Notes: generated from the sequence alone by a model not told the origin. A stretch of DNA of 64,000 bases from Adiantum capillus-veneris (GCA_014529385.2 CM043964.1:135287420-135351419); one strand, 5' to 3'; shown: positions 1-11,123, numbered from the stretch's first letter. A program made the numbers and translations.

Positions 1-197
1 AATAACAAAATCTCAAGATTTTGAGTAGCAAGAAACTATAATAATGAGTGGACCATCTCAAGAGCTTGAAACTTTCATTTTGCCAATAGTACATAAACCA
101 AAAATCCACAAGTAGAGTACAAGGTGTTACTCTCATTTGTAAGGGAAGAAGAGCCTAGAGCTCTCATTTATGGTGAGGAGCCACTATGAAAAGAACT
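1..197. other. unassigned left edge
   Basis: No coding, RNA or repeat signal was recognised. It is the left flank of the first family A copy and does not resemble the flank of the 53.3 kb copy. Confidence 0.4.
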
Positions 198-1358
198 TGT
201 AACATTTAATGGTCTAGTAACTTTTGTGTAGTGGAAACATAGTGAGCATTTCATTAGAATAGATTCCTAATGAGCATAGCAAGAGTGCTTGGATGGAGAG
301 AGAGCAACAAAAAGCATAACACCTAGTTAGATAGGCATGAGCATTACTTCAAAAAGAAGAGCAATTAAGCTATTGACAACAGTTGAGGACTGGATTTACA
401 TGGAGCCGGTCCCCCCTCCAAAACGCTCTGTATTATAGGTTCCCCCCATCAAGGGAGACATTTTACAATACAATACTTTGTGTTCCTTCAATAACCTTCT
501 CGTGCAATGAAGATGGAAGCCTCAAGCACCAAGCTCACACTTGTAAAAGACAACATCAATTCCCTCACGATCTCATACCCAAGATCTCACACACCTTCGA
601 AGATGGTGAGGGCTAGCGGGGTATGAGAGTAGATCGAGAGGAAGAAGGAGTATTCTTACGAGAAAGAAGTATGTCTCCTCACATAATCACTCATAATAGC
701 TTAGCATAGATTAGTAATTAGCATGGTAGAGGAGATGAGCATGCACTCGAACTCGGCTTTTGGTTGGATTTGCATCACAAAGCCAAGAGTTGTTGGTGTA
801 GGCCTCCCTTCTCACAAGCTTAGAGTAGATGATGAGCTTTCCCTTAAAGCTTGAGAAGGAGATAGTGTTATTTACTCTACACATGAGATTGCATGAGTGT
901 GTGTGTGATAATGCCTTGCCAAAATCAGCCCCCCCCCCAACCCCCCCCCCTCCTTCTCTCTCTCTCGGTCAACCCCTCTTGCTTTTTACTCATGCTGGCA
1001 TCCTATTGGACCCTGGAAAGCATAGCCAATGATAATTAAGAAGCATAAGTGATAGCCTTGTGACATGTATCCCTCTTTCCCCTTTTGTGACAGGTTTAGG
1101 TATGTAATTAGTGCAATTAAACTCTCATTGGACACCTTAGTCTTATGGCCAATAGGAATCAGGCAAGCCATTGGGTTGCTAAATGCTCATTGGACCCCTT
1201 GGGAGATTGTCCAATAGTCTTCTAGAGAGCTTAATTTATATTGGTTCTTTTATCAAGTGTTTTTGAATGAATTAAACTAAATGTACTCTAGCCTAATTCT
1301 CATTGGTCCACCTCTATGGCCATCCAATAGGATTTGAATGCACCTTGGGGGCAACTGG
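198..1358 (+). repeat. Repeat family A, copy 1 (LTR-like, right end missing)
   Basis: The sequence begins TGTAACATTTAATGG and is closely similar over its length to 53274 onward; from about 815 it is also similar to 19139 onward. It contains a short CT run near 955 that is strongly expanded in copy 3. The similarity stops abruptly at GGCAACTGG (1358), where element B starts; the other two copies continue there with GCTAGGG. The TG start and the solo-LTR-like behaviour of copy 2 suggest this is an LTR of an element whose internal part is not recognised here. Open frames inside are not conserved between copies and are not regarded as genes. Confidence 0.75.
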
Positions 1359-2425
1359 TATCGGGAGATTTGTGTTTGAAAGGTGATCCGGGAAGGCACG
1401 GGGCCTCTGGCTATGAGAGGTGCGAGGAAGAGAGTTGCGGTAGACACAATCAATGGAGACAAAGCTTAAAACAGACAACTTGAACCAGATTCTGAAGCTT
1501 GATAACCCAAAATGGAGAATTAACAGTATCGTTGCTTAATCAAATGTTAATTGTGGATTTTATGCTCCTTACATGGTTTAATCTGCCTTAATTCACGTGA
1601 TAATAAAGAATATCAAACTTTAGTGATGATGACACTGTCCAGTACGATGATAACAGTACCAAATATGATGGTGCATTCCCCTTTGCCTTAGTTGGTATGC
1701 CAAGGTTGCCTTGATCTTCTTTGTTCTCCCTCTGTTGCTTCAAGGTCGAGAGATAGCTTGATCTTCTCTTCGGCTATGGATACGGGAGCTTAGTTTAGGT
1801 TTATGATGGGTGAAGGAAGGTTTGGATTAGACTTGCAAGCTTAGGATAGGATTTCAATGGACATGGAGGCTTAAAATGGAATTCGAATGGGCTTATGAGG
1901 ATTTTATTACAGTTGGTTTAGCGAGGTTTGCATTAGAGTGGCTTAGAATCTTAGGATTCGAATAAGCTTTGGGGCTTAGCTAAGGAGCGGCCATGGAAGA
2001 TTAGAGTGAATTGCTTATGAAGGCTTACGGCTTCGTATTAAACTAAGGAGAGAAGCTTAGCTTGCATGGGCTATGGAAGGTTAAATTCAAGAGCTCAAGG
2101 GTTCTGGCTCTTATGGTGAGAAGAAGAATGAAAAAGAGCCCCCGAATGAGAGCCGCCTCCTCTTTTTTATAATAGCCATCCTTGGGCTGCATGGAAAGTT
2201 TTCTTGCTAAATACGGCCAACCCATTAGCGATGTCGCTAATGGGCAGCACCCCTTGCTGATGTGGCATGCTGGAGGTCGACCTTCACAAAACCTGGTGGA
2301 TGTGGTCCCAAAAAGGTGAGCCCCAACCCGCTCTGCAACTTTCACTTCATGGTGCAAGCCGTCTGAGGCTCGAGCCAGCCTGCGCGAACGCATTTTCTCC
2401 TGCCTACGCCGCTGTCTGCCCACCA
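1359..2425 (-). repeat. Element B 3' LTR
   Basis: This direct repeat matches 5523-6593 with scattered substitutions and small indels. It starts TATCGGGAG where the other copy starts TGTCGAGAG, so the canonical TG is mutated here. Both copies end in CCA. The minus strand carries a TATA-like run near 2165, corresponding to the promoter-like site in the other LTR. Confidence 0.85.
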
Positions 2426-2438
2426 TCTCCCCTCTTCC
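2426..2438 (-). other. Element B polypurine tract
   Basis: The plus strand reads TCTCCCCTCTTCC directly after the LTR end. On the minus strand this is GGAAGAGGGGAGA, a typical plus-strand priming tract abutting a 3' LTR. The other LTR copy lacks it, which fixes the LTR end. Confidence 0.75.
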
Positions 2439-3524
2439 ATTGGCTTCACACCCTAATTAAAATTAGGGTGGCCTTTTTAATTCATGTGGGCGGCCGGTCT
2501 TATTGGATAGCCCTTTGAGCCTCATTGTGGGCGGGCGGCCTTTGTAAGGGCATCACATTTGGGCATACATACCGGCCATAGCCCTTAGGTGGCCACACTT
2601 GGTATACATATCGGCAAAGCAATTTCAAGCACAACATTTTTCTCAGCAGTACTAGGGTAAATCCCACAATCAACACATTCCAAGAGACCACATTTCGAAC
2701 ACCAGAATCCTCAATGCTCATGCATTCCAAAACCTGGACGAAGACAAAAACTCCCAGCTGAGACACCAACCGAGCCGTCCGGACCGGTACGAAACCGGCC
2801 CCCGGTGAATCTTTAACGGCCAATATCACCGACATCCGGCATACTTTTGGCTTAAAATTGGCTTGTTATCAAGCCCTTATTATTGCTGAATAATCATATA
2901 AGATTCAAATTAACCTGATTGGCATCCCTTTGCTCATTTTCTTGTCATGGAAGCAGAGCTGCACGACATCCACCCCCTCTGAACCTGCACAGCCTTCGGT
3001 CTATGCCAACCGATCTTAAAGCTGCATCTGCTATAAACAACTTAAGCTACTTGTCATCAAGCTCACGTAATTGGTAAGGACATGTAAAACAAAATAAGGC
3101 TTAAATCATATCATCAATAGTCTAGCTCAATTATCTGGAATCTGTCTCATCACAAATCTTTGAACAGTAGTGGTCGTATCTCCAATGCATTCAATTATGA
3201 AAAATCTGTTTAATGAACCCCGCCAGACTCAAGTGCTCCAGTTACTTATGCACACGACTCGACCATCATGCTCGCTTTAGGGAACCTTGTCAAGCTCAAG
3301 TATGCCTTACTCTATCTACACACGGAATGGCCGTCAAGTCCTTTACGTCAAGTTCTGGTAGCAGAACCGACTCAAAAGATATGAAGATACTTTGTTAATT
3401 GTCCAAAATGACAACTAGAAGCTAGCCATATAAGCTTATTGATCATATAATCAAAAAATCTTTTGACTTAGCATAAATCCAAAAACAAAACTTAGTGCCA
3501 AGTAACCTGCTACAAGAAAATACT
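2439..3524. other. Element B internal sequence without recognised coding
   Basis: This 3' internal part of element B has only short, frame-inconsistent open stretches. It contains a short inverted repeat around 2450-2475 (CCCTAATT / AATTAGGG). No retroelement domain was seen. Confidence 0.5.
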
Positions 3525-5477
3525 TCATATCCTTGAATCTACAAGTTGCCCTTCAATAGCCCCAGGATCAAATGGGATAATAAGAAATTTCCCCAATAGT
3601 GGAGCATCATAATATCCACATGAGCATACATTTCTTGTATCGGTCAACTTCAAGCATTTCCGCTCCAAATATGCTATTCCTGGATCTAGCAGAAAGAAAC
3701 CACAATGTATATCCAAAAATACCCATCCATAGTGAACCTACTTTTGAAGATCTTTCGAATCTCCTGGATCAAATACTATTAAGATCACATAACATTGATG
3801 GGCTCCGCAATATACTAGAGCCTCACCTGAAGCATAGTGCAACACCCACATCTCATAAACTTTTGGCAACGTTACCAGCAAGAAATAAAGAATTCTGACC
3901 CCCTTTTATTGGTAGCCAGGACATCTCTGACATAAGCATTATTAGGAATAACATCCAAATCCAGCCACATTTGGCACATTGTCCAAGGAAATGAAAAACC
4001 TTGTGCACTTTATGCAGTATCAAGGACGATTTAGCATCATCACCCCCTCTAGCTTCATAGCCATTACGAAAAACCTTAGGACTTTCTGGACCTGTATCAT
4101 CAGAGAGATTTTTACCTGGTTTTTGAGTTTGATAATGTAAAATAGCTTTATCTTGTAGATCTTCATCCATAGCATCCTTGGGAAGATCACCCTTGGAAGT
4201 CTCAACATTCATCAAAACTATAGGAGTTGGCTCCTTTTTCAGCCCGTATATAAGCATAGATGTAAAATCCATGTCAATATCCTATTCACAATTAGCATGA
4301 TCTAGGCAATCTTCAAACTCATTAATACCTCTGCTTCTCATCTGCATCCATGCTACTTAGAAAGCCATTATAACTTTGTAAAGGTTTATCTGGCATTCCC
4401 TCTGAAGGGGTACATGCATCAAAAAGCTCTCCTATACTCGTATAACCTTCTCCTTCAGATCGGGCCAAAAAACCATCAATTATGGAATCTTATTCTGTGA
4501 TAATAGAATCAGCAAGCATGTTGTTAGGAGCAACCATAAGTTCATTGGCATCATCAGGCTCATCCTGTGTTAGGTCCACAATCTCGGCCACTTCATCAGC
4601 TATTGTATATATAATAGCTTTATTTATGCATTTATCTGTAGTAAACTTGTTGCCTTGCTCAACTATAGTGCCGATAAATCCATTAGAAACCTATAGTGGC
4701 TCATCTTCTTGATAGAATTTTTGAGAGCATCCCTTGCCAAGGTCAGTAGCTTGTAAAATTTTTGTTGTACAGTCTAGCTCTTCACTAGAACCATTATTCG
4801 AGGTAACTTCCATGCGAGCAATCTTTGAAAAAAAAATCATAAATTTCTGTTTTAGCATTAAATTCATTATTTACGTTTGCTAGGTTGTTCAAAATATGGT
4901 CCTCTGAAGTTGAATCTGCTACTTCCAAAGCTGTATTTGCCTTGGCTTTACTTGTTGCAGAAATATGATCCCAAAATTGTTCATAATTAAGGAATTGCAT
5001 ATGATCCCCTTCTTCTTTATAGAAAACAATCTGGCTTCGTTTGTTAATCTCCTTCATTGCCAGCTCGATAATCTTTGAGCTTTCGTGAACAAACCCATCT
5101 GCAAAATAGTCCCACTGTGTGGAATATGTTTCTGCCAGTTCTCGAAACTTATATTTAAATTCGGAGGTTACAACTTCTTCAAAAGATGAAATAATCCGAT
5201 ATTCTGGAATTCCTCAGCTCTTCATCTTTGCTTTATAGTAGGTAAGGAGTCCATGTGGATCATGTCCTTGAAACATTCCACACTGTTCATGTACGGCATC
5301 AAGTGCCATCTCCATTGCATCATCAATATGCTTTTTTATCTTCATAGCTTTTACTTCTTGCAAACATCCCTGAACTAAGCCCTACATTTTTGGCAGATCT
5401 GCAGCTGCTAGATTTTTATCAAATCTACTGAAATTGTAATCTTCAATAAACTCAACCAACTATTCTAGAATCTCCAT
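3525..5477 (-). pseudogene. Element B internal coding relic, function unknown
   Basis: Reading leftward from an ATG at 5477, about 25 nt inside the primer site, the sequence stays largely open to about 3525 but is broken by several stops and frame changes. The best stretches are 5057-4794 (87 aa, with EMEVTSNN-like acidic text on the edge), 4272-3853 (139 aa, including SKGDLPKDAMDEDLQDKA) and 3716-3525. The product is acidic and hydrophilic, with Glu, Asp and Lys-rich segments. I see no CCHC knuckle, DSG protease, RT or integrase motif. It could be a highly diverged gag or a captured host transcript; the sequence alone does not decide. Its position right after the PBS is where gag would lie. 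Confidence 0.45.
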
Positions 5478-5500
5478 CTTTACCTCCCACCCCGGCTCGT

Positions 5501-5518
5501 TTCACGTCGGGTTCACCA
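5501..5518 (-). other. Element B candidate primer-binding site
   Basis: The plus strand reads TTCACGTCGGGTTCACCA, ending in CCA four bases before the right LTR, as expected for a copy of a tRNA 3' end next to a minus-strand 5' LTR. The minus strand therefore starts TGGTGAACCCGACG. It is neither the initiator-Met nor the Asp primer seen in the other elements here; I could not assign the tRNA from memory. Confidence 0.55.
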
Positions 5519-5522
5519 AGAA

Positions 5523-6593
5523 TGTCGAGAGATTTGTGTGCGAAAGGTGAGTTGGGAAGGCACGGGGCCTCTGGCTGTGAGAGGTGCGAGGAAGCGAGTT
5601 GCGGTAGACACAATCAATGGAGACAGATCTTAAAACAGACAACTTGAACCAGATTCTGAAGCTTGATAACCCAAAACGAAGAATTAACAGTATCGTTGCT
5701 TAATCAAATGTTAATTGTGGAGTTTATGCTCCTTACATGGTTTAATCTGCCTTAATTTAGGTGATAATAAAGAATATCAAACTTCAGTGATGATGACATT
5801 ATCCAGTACGATGATAACAATACCGAATATGACGGTGCGTTCCCCTTTGCCTTAGTTGGTATGCCAAGCTTGCCTTGATCTTCTTTGTTCTCCCTCTGTT
5901 GCTTCAAGGTCGAGAGAGAGCTTGATCTTCTCTTCGTCTATGGATATGGGAGCTTAGTTTAGGCTTATGATGGATGAAGGAAGGTTTGGATTAGACTTGC
6001 AAGCTTAGGATAGGATTTCAATGGACATGGAGGCTTAAAATGGAATTCGAATGGGCTTATGAGGATTTTGATTACAGTTGGTTTAGCAAGGTTTGCATTA
6101 GAGTGGCTTAGAAGCTTAGGATTCGAATAAGCTTTGGAGCTTAGCTAAGGAGCGGCCATGGAAGATTATAGTGAATTGCTTATGAAGGCTTACGGATTCA
6201 TATTAAACTAAGGAGAGAAGCTTAGCTTGCATGGGCTATGGAAGGTTAAATTCAAGAGCTCAAGGGTTCTGGCTCTTACGGGTGAGAAGAAGAATGAAAA
6301 AGAGCCCCTGAATGAGAGCCCCCTCCTCTTTTTTATAGTAGCCATCCTTGGGCTGCATGGAAAAGTTTTCTTGCTAAATATGGCCAACCCATTAGCGATG
6401 TCGCTAATGGGCAGCACCCCTTACTGATGTGGCATGCTGGAGGTCAACCTTCACGGAACCCGGTGGATGTGGTCCCAGAAAGGTGCACCCCAGTCCGCTC
6501 TGCAACTTTCGCTTTTCATGGCGCAACTGTCTGAGGCTTGAGCCGGCCTGCGTGAACGTATTTTCTCCTGCCTGCGTTGCTAACTGCCCGCCA
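5523..6593 (-). repeat. Element B 5' LTR
   Basis: It starts TGTCGAGAG and ends CCA, and matches 1359-2425 throughout. On the minus strand TATAAAAAA at 6337-6329 is a plausible LTR promoter TATA box. The last bases directly abut the truncated 3' end of Gypsy-1, so the long integrase frame runs about 14 bases into this LTR. Confidence 0.85.
6329..6337 (-). promoter_or_regulatory. TATA-like box in element B 5' LTR
   Basis: The minus strand reads TATAAAAAA within the LTR, about 800 bases before the internal region. The equivalent site in the other LTR (near 2165) is similar. The call rests on sequence resemblance and location only. Confidence 0.35.
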
Positions 6594-8154
6594 AGGATTT
6601 CATTAATGTAATCACGATCACCTTCCTCCCCTTAGATGGCACAGGTAAATATGAAACTTTGAAAACCTTGGACACTAACCTTGGTGTCAAGCGCACATCT
6701 CCTGTAATCACTCCATCACTCTCCTTAATCATGTTCCATTGTTGCTCACCGAACTCATTCTCTGTCCACGTGTCCCAAGGTAGACATGCAAACTCATAAA
6801 GGCCTATGCACTTAAGCCATACCTGGGTTTCTGCCTCACTTGGGTCAAACACTGCCACCACCATCTCCACACTCCCCTGATCACTCAGAGACTCAGCTTC
6901 ATCACTCTCCACCTCGATGTGCTCTTCCTGCTGCCTCGTCTTGAACAACTCCTCCATTGCCATCTTCATCGACCTGGCGTTCGGCATCGATTCTAACGCA
7001 TCGTCCTGCATATTTTCAGAAAACATTTTGCCCTTCTTCTCCGACTTAACAGTCAATGAACTGCGACATTCACACACTTGGATGTGCTCTCCAACTCTTC
7101 TCACCACCTTAATCTTATAATGATGAATTTTCTCCTCCATTTGGGTACGCCATGCAGGATTCACCCAAAAAATATTCGTCCTTAAGTGAGTCACATCAGT
7201 TAATGAGTACCCCTGGGCCCTTTTGCCCAATTCCATTCCTCCAACTTTCCTCTTCTGGACTTCCAATCCCACAGTCCGAATTCCAACTTCCATTCCACAA
7301 TCTGAATTCCGAATTCCAGATCCCTTTACAGGTTTTGAATTGTAACAACAAATAATTGCCAATTCTACCTCTGAAAATTCCACTGCAACCCACAAAACAC
7401 CAACTGTTAACAATTTACTACCAATATCCTCAACCTTATTGACCATCCACTTGGGAACCTCAAGAACCTTTCCATAGAATTTCTTCAGTCTGAATCCATT
7501 CACAGGTTTCAAAATCTTGGTTCCGAAGACATATTTCAACAAAAATGTTCCTTGGCCCTGTTCTAATTCAATCTGATAAGGTCCCAAATATCTCAGCTTT
7601 AACTTACCCGGATGTGGTCCCAATTTAGAATTATATAGCATCACCCAATCTCCCTCCTGAAAATTTTTGAATTTCACCTGCCTAGACATCCATGCTTGTC
7701 TCCTCTTCTGCCCAACTTCCACCAAGTAGGCACTCTGAATTCTATCCTCTTCCAATTCAAGCAGCTCCTTCTGTCTATGGGAAATTGATTCCTGTGGACT
7801 TAACTTATGATGAACTGACAACCTCAAGCTTGGAATTACATATTCCATTGGCACCACAGCTTCAATTCCAAACACCAATTTGAAAGGTGTCATTCCAGTC
7901 GCCACCTTAAAAGCCGTCCGAAAAGCCCATAATGCTGAATCCAGCTTGTCATCCCAATCTGATTGGTTTTCCAACACAATCTTCTTCAAAATTCTCACCA
8001 GCACTTTATTGGAGCTTTCCGCCTGCCCATTTGCTTGCGAATGATATGGAGTAGATTTCTTATGCAAAATCATATGTCTGGATGTCAACTCCTGAATCAC
8101 ATAATTCAAAAAGTGCGTTCCTTGATCCGACACCAACTTCAATAGGACATCCAA
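6580..8154 (-). pseudogene. Gypsy-1 integrase C-terminal half plus long 3' extension
   Basis: This open frame of 524 codons starts inside the integrase catalytic core. Asp10 (SDQGTHF) and Glu46 (NGQAESSNK) are separated by 35 residues, the D,D35E spacing. Next come the usual gypsy integrase signatures WAFRTAFKVATGMTPF and GDWVMLYNSKLGPHPGKLK, a GPY-like LRYLGPYQIELEQGQGTF, and the end near VNGFRLKKFYG (about residue 230). About 290 further residues follow in the same frame. They are acidic in the middle (HIEVESDEAESLSDQ) and end with LTPRLVSKVFKVSYLPVP, which resembles a plant retroelement-associated domain only vaguely. The first catalytic Asp lies in another frame upstream, so the protein is not intact. 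The final residues come from the element B LTR. Confidence 0.85.
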
Positions 8155-8767
8155 ATCTTGTCATAATGTTTTTATATAGAAACCGTACCACACTTGCTGC
8201 TTTATTATCTCTCAAAGCCACCGCTTCCACCCATTTGGTAGCATAATCTATTGCAACAAGAATATATCTGGAACCCGTCCTCTTTGCCCGTGGTTTTATT
8301 GGGCCTACAAAATCCATTCCCCACTTCTGAAATGGTTCCAATGGCAAGACAATATGATCTTGCATCCTATCCCCTTGTGTACGCTGCCCCCATCTTCTGA
8401 CATTGAACACATTCTTTGGCAAAACTATGTGCATCTTTCAATAACAAAGGCCACCAAAGTCCAGCTTGTAAGATTTTTCGCCTGTAATTTCCCCTGAGAA
8501 ATGTCCTGCAGCTGATCCCCAATGTGCCTCCTATAACACTACTTTCTGCTCTTCATCCGGAACACATCGGTGTATAATATGATCTGCTCCTCTTCTATAC
8601 AATGCTCCAGCTATAATAAAAAATGGTCTGTTCCTCAATGCAAACTTCTTCCTTTGATCCGGAGACATTGTCGAAGGTAAAACTCTATCCACCAGAAACT
8701 GAACCATCTGATCATACCAATTATCAAAAAACTGTCCTTCCACACCGAACAAATCAGCATCATGCAA
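8060..8767 (-). pseudogene. Gypsy-1 integrase zinc-binding domain and N-terminal core
   Basis: From 8767 the frame reads FFIIAGALYRRGADHIIHRCVP, the usual lead-in to the H2C2 zinc finger. A stop and frameshifts around 8460-8530 break the finger: the GHFSG part is in one frame and the CVQC part (near 8400) in another. From 8434 the frame carries FQKWGMDFVGPIKP and RYILVAIDYATKWVEA, which holds the first catalytic Asp. It shifts again near 8150, where the 6580-8154 frame takes over. Integrase would insert the cDNA into the genome; this copy cannot make a working enzyme. Confidence 0.8.
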
Positions 8768-8800
8768 TTTATCCGATACTCCTGGTAATTCCTCCTTATG

Positions 8801-9160
8801 TTACAATTTGCTGAGGTAATCCTCCACTGCATGCTGAGTTCCTGGAGTATGGACAACTATATAATCAAATTCTTGTAACATGAGCATCCACCTTGCTAAT
8901 ATGCCTTCCAATTTTGACATCTTTACCAAAAATAATAAAGCCTGCTGATCCACATGGAAAACCACTTTATTCCCTAGCAGATAATGTCGGAATTTTTCCA
9001 GAGCAAAAATCATTCCAAGAGCTTCCCTTTCCGTAACTGTGTAATTCTTCTCCGGTGCTCTCAACATTCTACTAGCATAATAAACTGGTCTAAACCATCC
9101 CTTAATCTTCTCTTGCAGTAAAACATCTCCTATTGCCATGTCAGAAGCATCTGCATACAC
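8801..9160 (-). pseudogene. Gypsy-1 RNase H
   Basis: A 119-residue frame matches gypsy RNase H. It begins YADASDMAIGDVLLQ with the first catalytic Asp, then RPVYYASRMLRAPEKNYTVT, TEREAL with the catalytic Glu and HVDQQALLFLV with another Asp. It ends near YLSKL. The domain normally removes the RNA strand during reverse transcription. A frame change near 9150 separates it from the RT frame, so the polyprotein is broken here. Confidence 0.85.
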
Positions 9161-9300
9161 ATGAAACGGAAATTCTCAATTTGGTGGTTGAAGTATAGGT
9201 GAAACCACCAACATCTTTTTGATAATCTGAAAAGCCTTTTCTTGCGCTTCTCCCCAAACAAATTCCACTTCCTTCTTGGTCAAATGACTTAGTGGTGCGC

Positions 9301-10303
9301 TTACATCTGCCAAATACCGTAATACCTACCATGCCATTTGATTTGTCCATAAAACCGCATCACTGCCTTCAAATTGTCTGGAGCTACAATTTTCTGAATT
9401 GCACTAATCTTGTCCCCATCAATCGACATTCCTTCTTGAGAGATGATATGTCCCAACAACTTTCCCTTCTGCACTTCTATTGCACACTTTTGAGGATTAA
9501 GTGACATCCGAAACATCCTACATCTTTCAAAACACTTCCGCAAATATTCCGGATGTCTGACTTTTTCCCCAAAAATTGAAAAGTCATCCATAAAAATCCT
9601 CATAAAATCTGTCAAATGTGGCTCAAAGGTTTTAAATGCCGCCTTCGAAAATGATGGTGGTCCATTCTTCAAACCAAAGCTCATCACTGTATATGCAAAA
9701 GCTCCCCATTCTGTGATAAAAGCAGTTTTTTCAATATCCTCCTCAACCATTGGTATTTGATTGTACCCTGAAAATCCATCAAGGAAAGTGTACATCTCAT
9801 GTCCTTCTACATCATCCAGAACTAAATCAATAAAAGGTAATGGAAATGGATCTGAAATAGTTGTTGCATTCAATTTTCTGTAATCCACACAAACCCTTAC
9901 CTTCCGAGACTTCTTAGGTACCACCACAATTGGTGACAACGATTCCGCTTGATCTACTGGCACAATGAATCCTGCATTCAGCAATTTGTCCAATTCCTCT
10001 TTCACCTGCTTGGCATAATTTGGATCATCCTATATCTTTGCTGAATCACTGGAACAACATCCGTTCTCAAATTTATATGATGCTTGTAAACTTGAGGATC
10101 CATGCCTTTCAATCAAAATATTCCCATGCAAAGACATCAATATACTCCAATAGTAATTCCTTCAAGTCCTTCTTGAAACCATCCTCCAAATGAACACTAA
10201 CTCTTACCATCTTTGGATGATCCTCCGTCCCTAAGTTCAAATCCTGTAAATCATCCTTCTTAACTCGAGAAACTTTCTTTATCATCTTATCATACAGAAC
10301 CTT
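9301..10303 (-). pseudogene. Gypsy-1 reverse transcriptase
   Basis: The 234-residue frame from 10005 covers most RT motifs: VVPKKSRKVRVCVDYRKLN, FPLPFIDLVLDDV, FLDGFSGYNQI (catalytic Asp76), MSFGLKNGPPSFSKA, FMDDFSIFG (FMDD, Asp140 and Asp141) and LGHIISQEG. Both parts of the active site look intact. Upstream, 10303-10006 keeps recognisable pre-RT text such as EYIDVFAWEYFD but with stops. The frame is lost at about 9301 in the connection to RNase H. Copia-1 is inserted at 10303, cutting this domain from the protease. Confidence 0.9.
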
Positions 10304-10387
10304 TGTTAGGAAATAAGACGTAGCTAAATAGATAATTGAGTAGATTACTTAATGGAGAGAGACAGATTTACATACACGAGATTATAG

Positions 10388-10390
<3 letters not shown>

Positions 10391-10433
<43 letters not shown>

Positions 10434-10443
10434 GAGAGAGAGA
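10391..10443. repeat. (AG)n microsatellite
   Basis: It is about 53 bp of AG with one interruption, located in the Copia-1 3' LTR. The same site is about 18 bp in the 5' LTR (15194-15211) and about 35 bp in the LTR fragment at 24325-24359. Confidence 0.95.
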
Positions 10444-10647
10444 ATACACACAATATACGTGGTTTACCCAATGTGGGCTACGTCCACGGGAAAGCAACCA
10501 CTCAATGGCTTTAGTACTTCAAAACAAGAAGTAGTTTACAAAGGGATTATACCCTTAATGGAGCTCCCGCCTTGCTTCACTCTCACCACCTCACACTCAC
10601 CTTGTTGCATCAACTTCACACTATGAAATGTGTGTAGAAATGGCCTC

Positions 10648-10655
10648 CTTTTATA
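10648..10655 (-). promoter_or_regulatory. TATA box-like site in Copia-1 LTR
   Basis: The minus strand reads TATAAAAG. The same site is present in the 5' LTR at 15422-15415, where it would drive the element, and in altered form at 24560-24553. Conservation in three copies supports a real LTR promoter element. Confidence 0.5.
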
Positions 10656-10786
10656 GGCCAAAAGGGCTTCCCTCTCTCATGAGAGGCAGCCATGTGTAGC
10701 CGCCCTTGTGTAGATAAGTCCAAATCGGACCCTTGAATCCGCCCATGTGTGGCAGCCCTTGAGAAGACAAGTCCGCTTTTGAATTT

Positions 10787-10856
10787 GGCCACCGGCCACC
10801 GGCCATTGACTTCCGACCATCGGCCACCGGCCACCGGCCATTGACTACCGACCATC
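10787..10856. repeat. 35-bp GC-rich minisatellite, two units
   Basis: Two near-identical 35-bp units built on CCACCGGCCA (10787-10821 and 10822-10856) lie in the Copia-1 3' LTR. The 5' LTR has about one unit at 15554-15590. This accounts for part of the length difference between the LTRs. Confidence 0.8.
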
Positions 10857-11123
10857 GACCACCGGCCAACCGGCCGGTTGTTTTTCGACCACTTTCCGGC
10901 CGTCGTCCGGCCATAATATTCCGGTGAAAAGGAATATTCCAGCGAAGGAAAAAAAAAGCCCCCAGGGCCCCTAAAGTTGCCCCTGATTTTTGGCCGTGAA
11001 AATTTTGGTTTTCGGCGAGTGATTTTCCTTCACGCACGATGGCTTCTCCTCATAATGGGGGCCTTACCAATGTGTGCTTTTATCACAGAAGATTACAAGG
11101 TAAATCAAGCTCCATACTTAACA

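Larger units (their letters stand above)
1359..6593 (-). mobile_element. Element B: 5.2 kb non-autonomous LTR retrotransposon
   Basis: Two direct repeats of about 1.07 kb (1359-2425 and 5523-6593) flank about 3.1 kb. Just inside the left repeat is a pyrimidine run that reads as a polypurine tract on the minus strand. Just inside the right repeat is a candidate primer-binding site. Together these orient the element on the minus strand. The internal part has a long broken reading frame starting close to the primer site, but no protease, RT, RNase H or integrase motif. This fits a large non-autonomous derivative (LARD-like). The left flank is repeat A and the right flank is Gypsy-1, with no matching target duplication (ACTGG versus AGGAT), so the element or its flanks were rearranged after insertion. 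Confidence 0.8.
10304..11123 (-). repeat. Copia-1 3' LTR
   Basis: This 820-bp LTR is similar along its length to 15107-15878. It carries an AG microsatellite (10391-10443) and a duplicated GC-rich 35-bp unit (10787-10856) that is single in the 5' LTR. The minus strand has TATAAAAG at 10655-10648. Minus-strand frames inside repeat the GGRWPVA motif, an artefact of the GC-rich minisatellite rather than a gene. Confidence 0.95.

Noticed and set aside
2043-2426. 127-codon minus-strand frame
   Set aside because: It is inside the element B LTR; the matching LTR at 6208-6417 keeps only its second half, in different register upstream, so it is not a conserved gene.
10616-11037. Minus-strand frames with GGRWPVA repeats
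   Set aside because: They lie in the Copia-1 LTR, arise from the GC-rich minisatellite, and reappear at 15383-15792 only because that is the other LTR.
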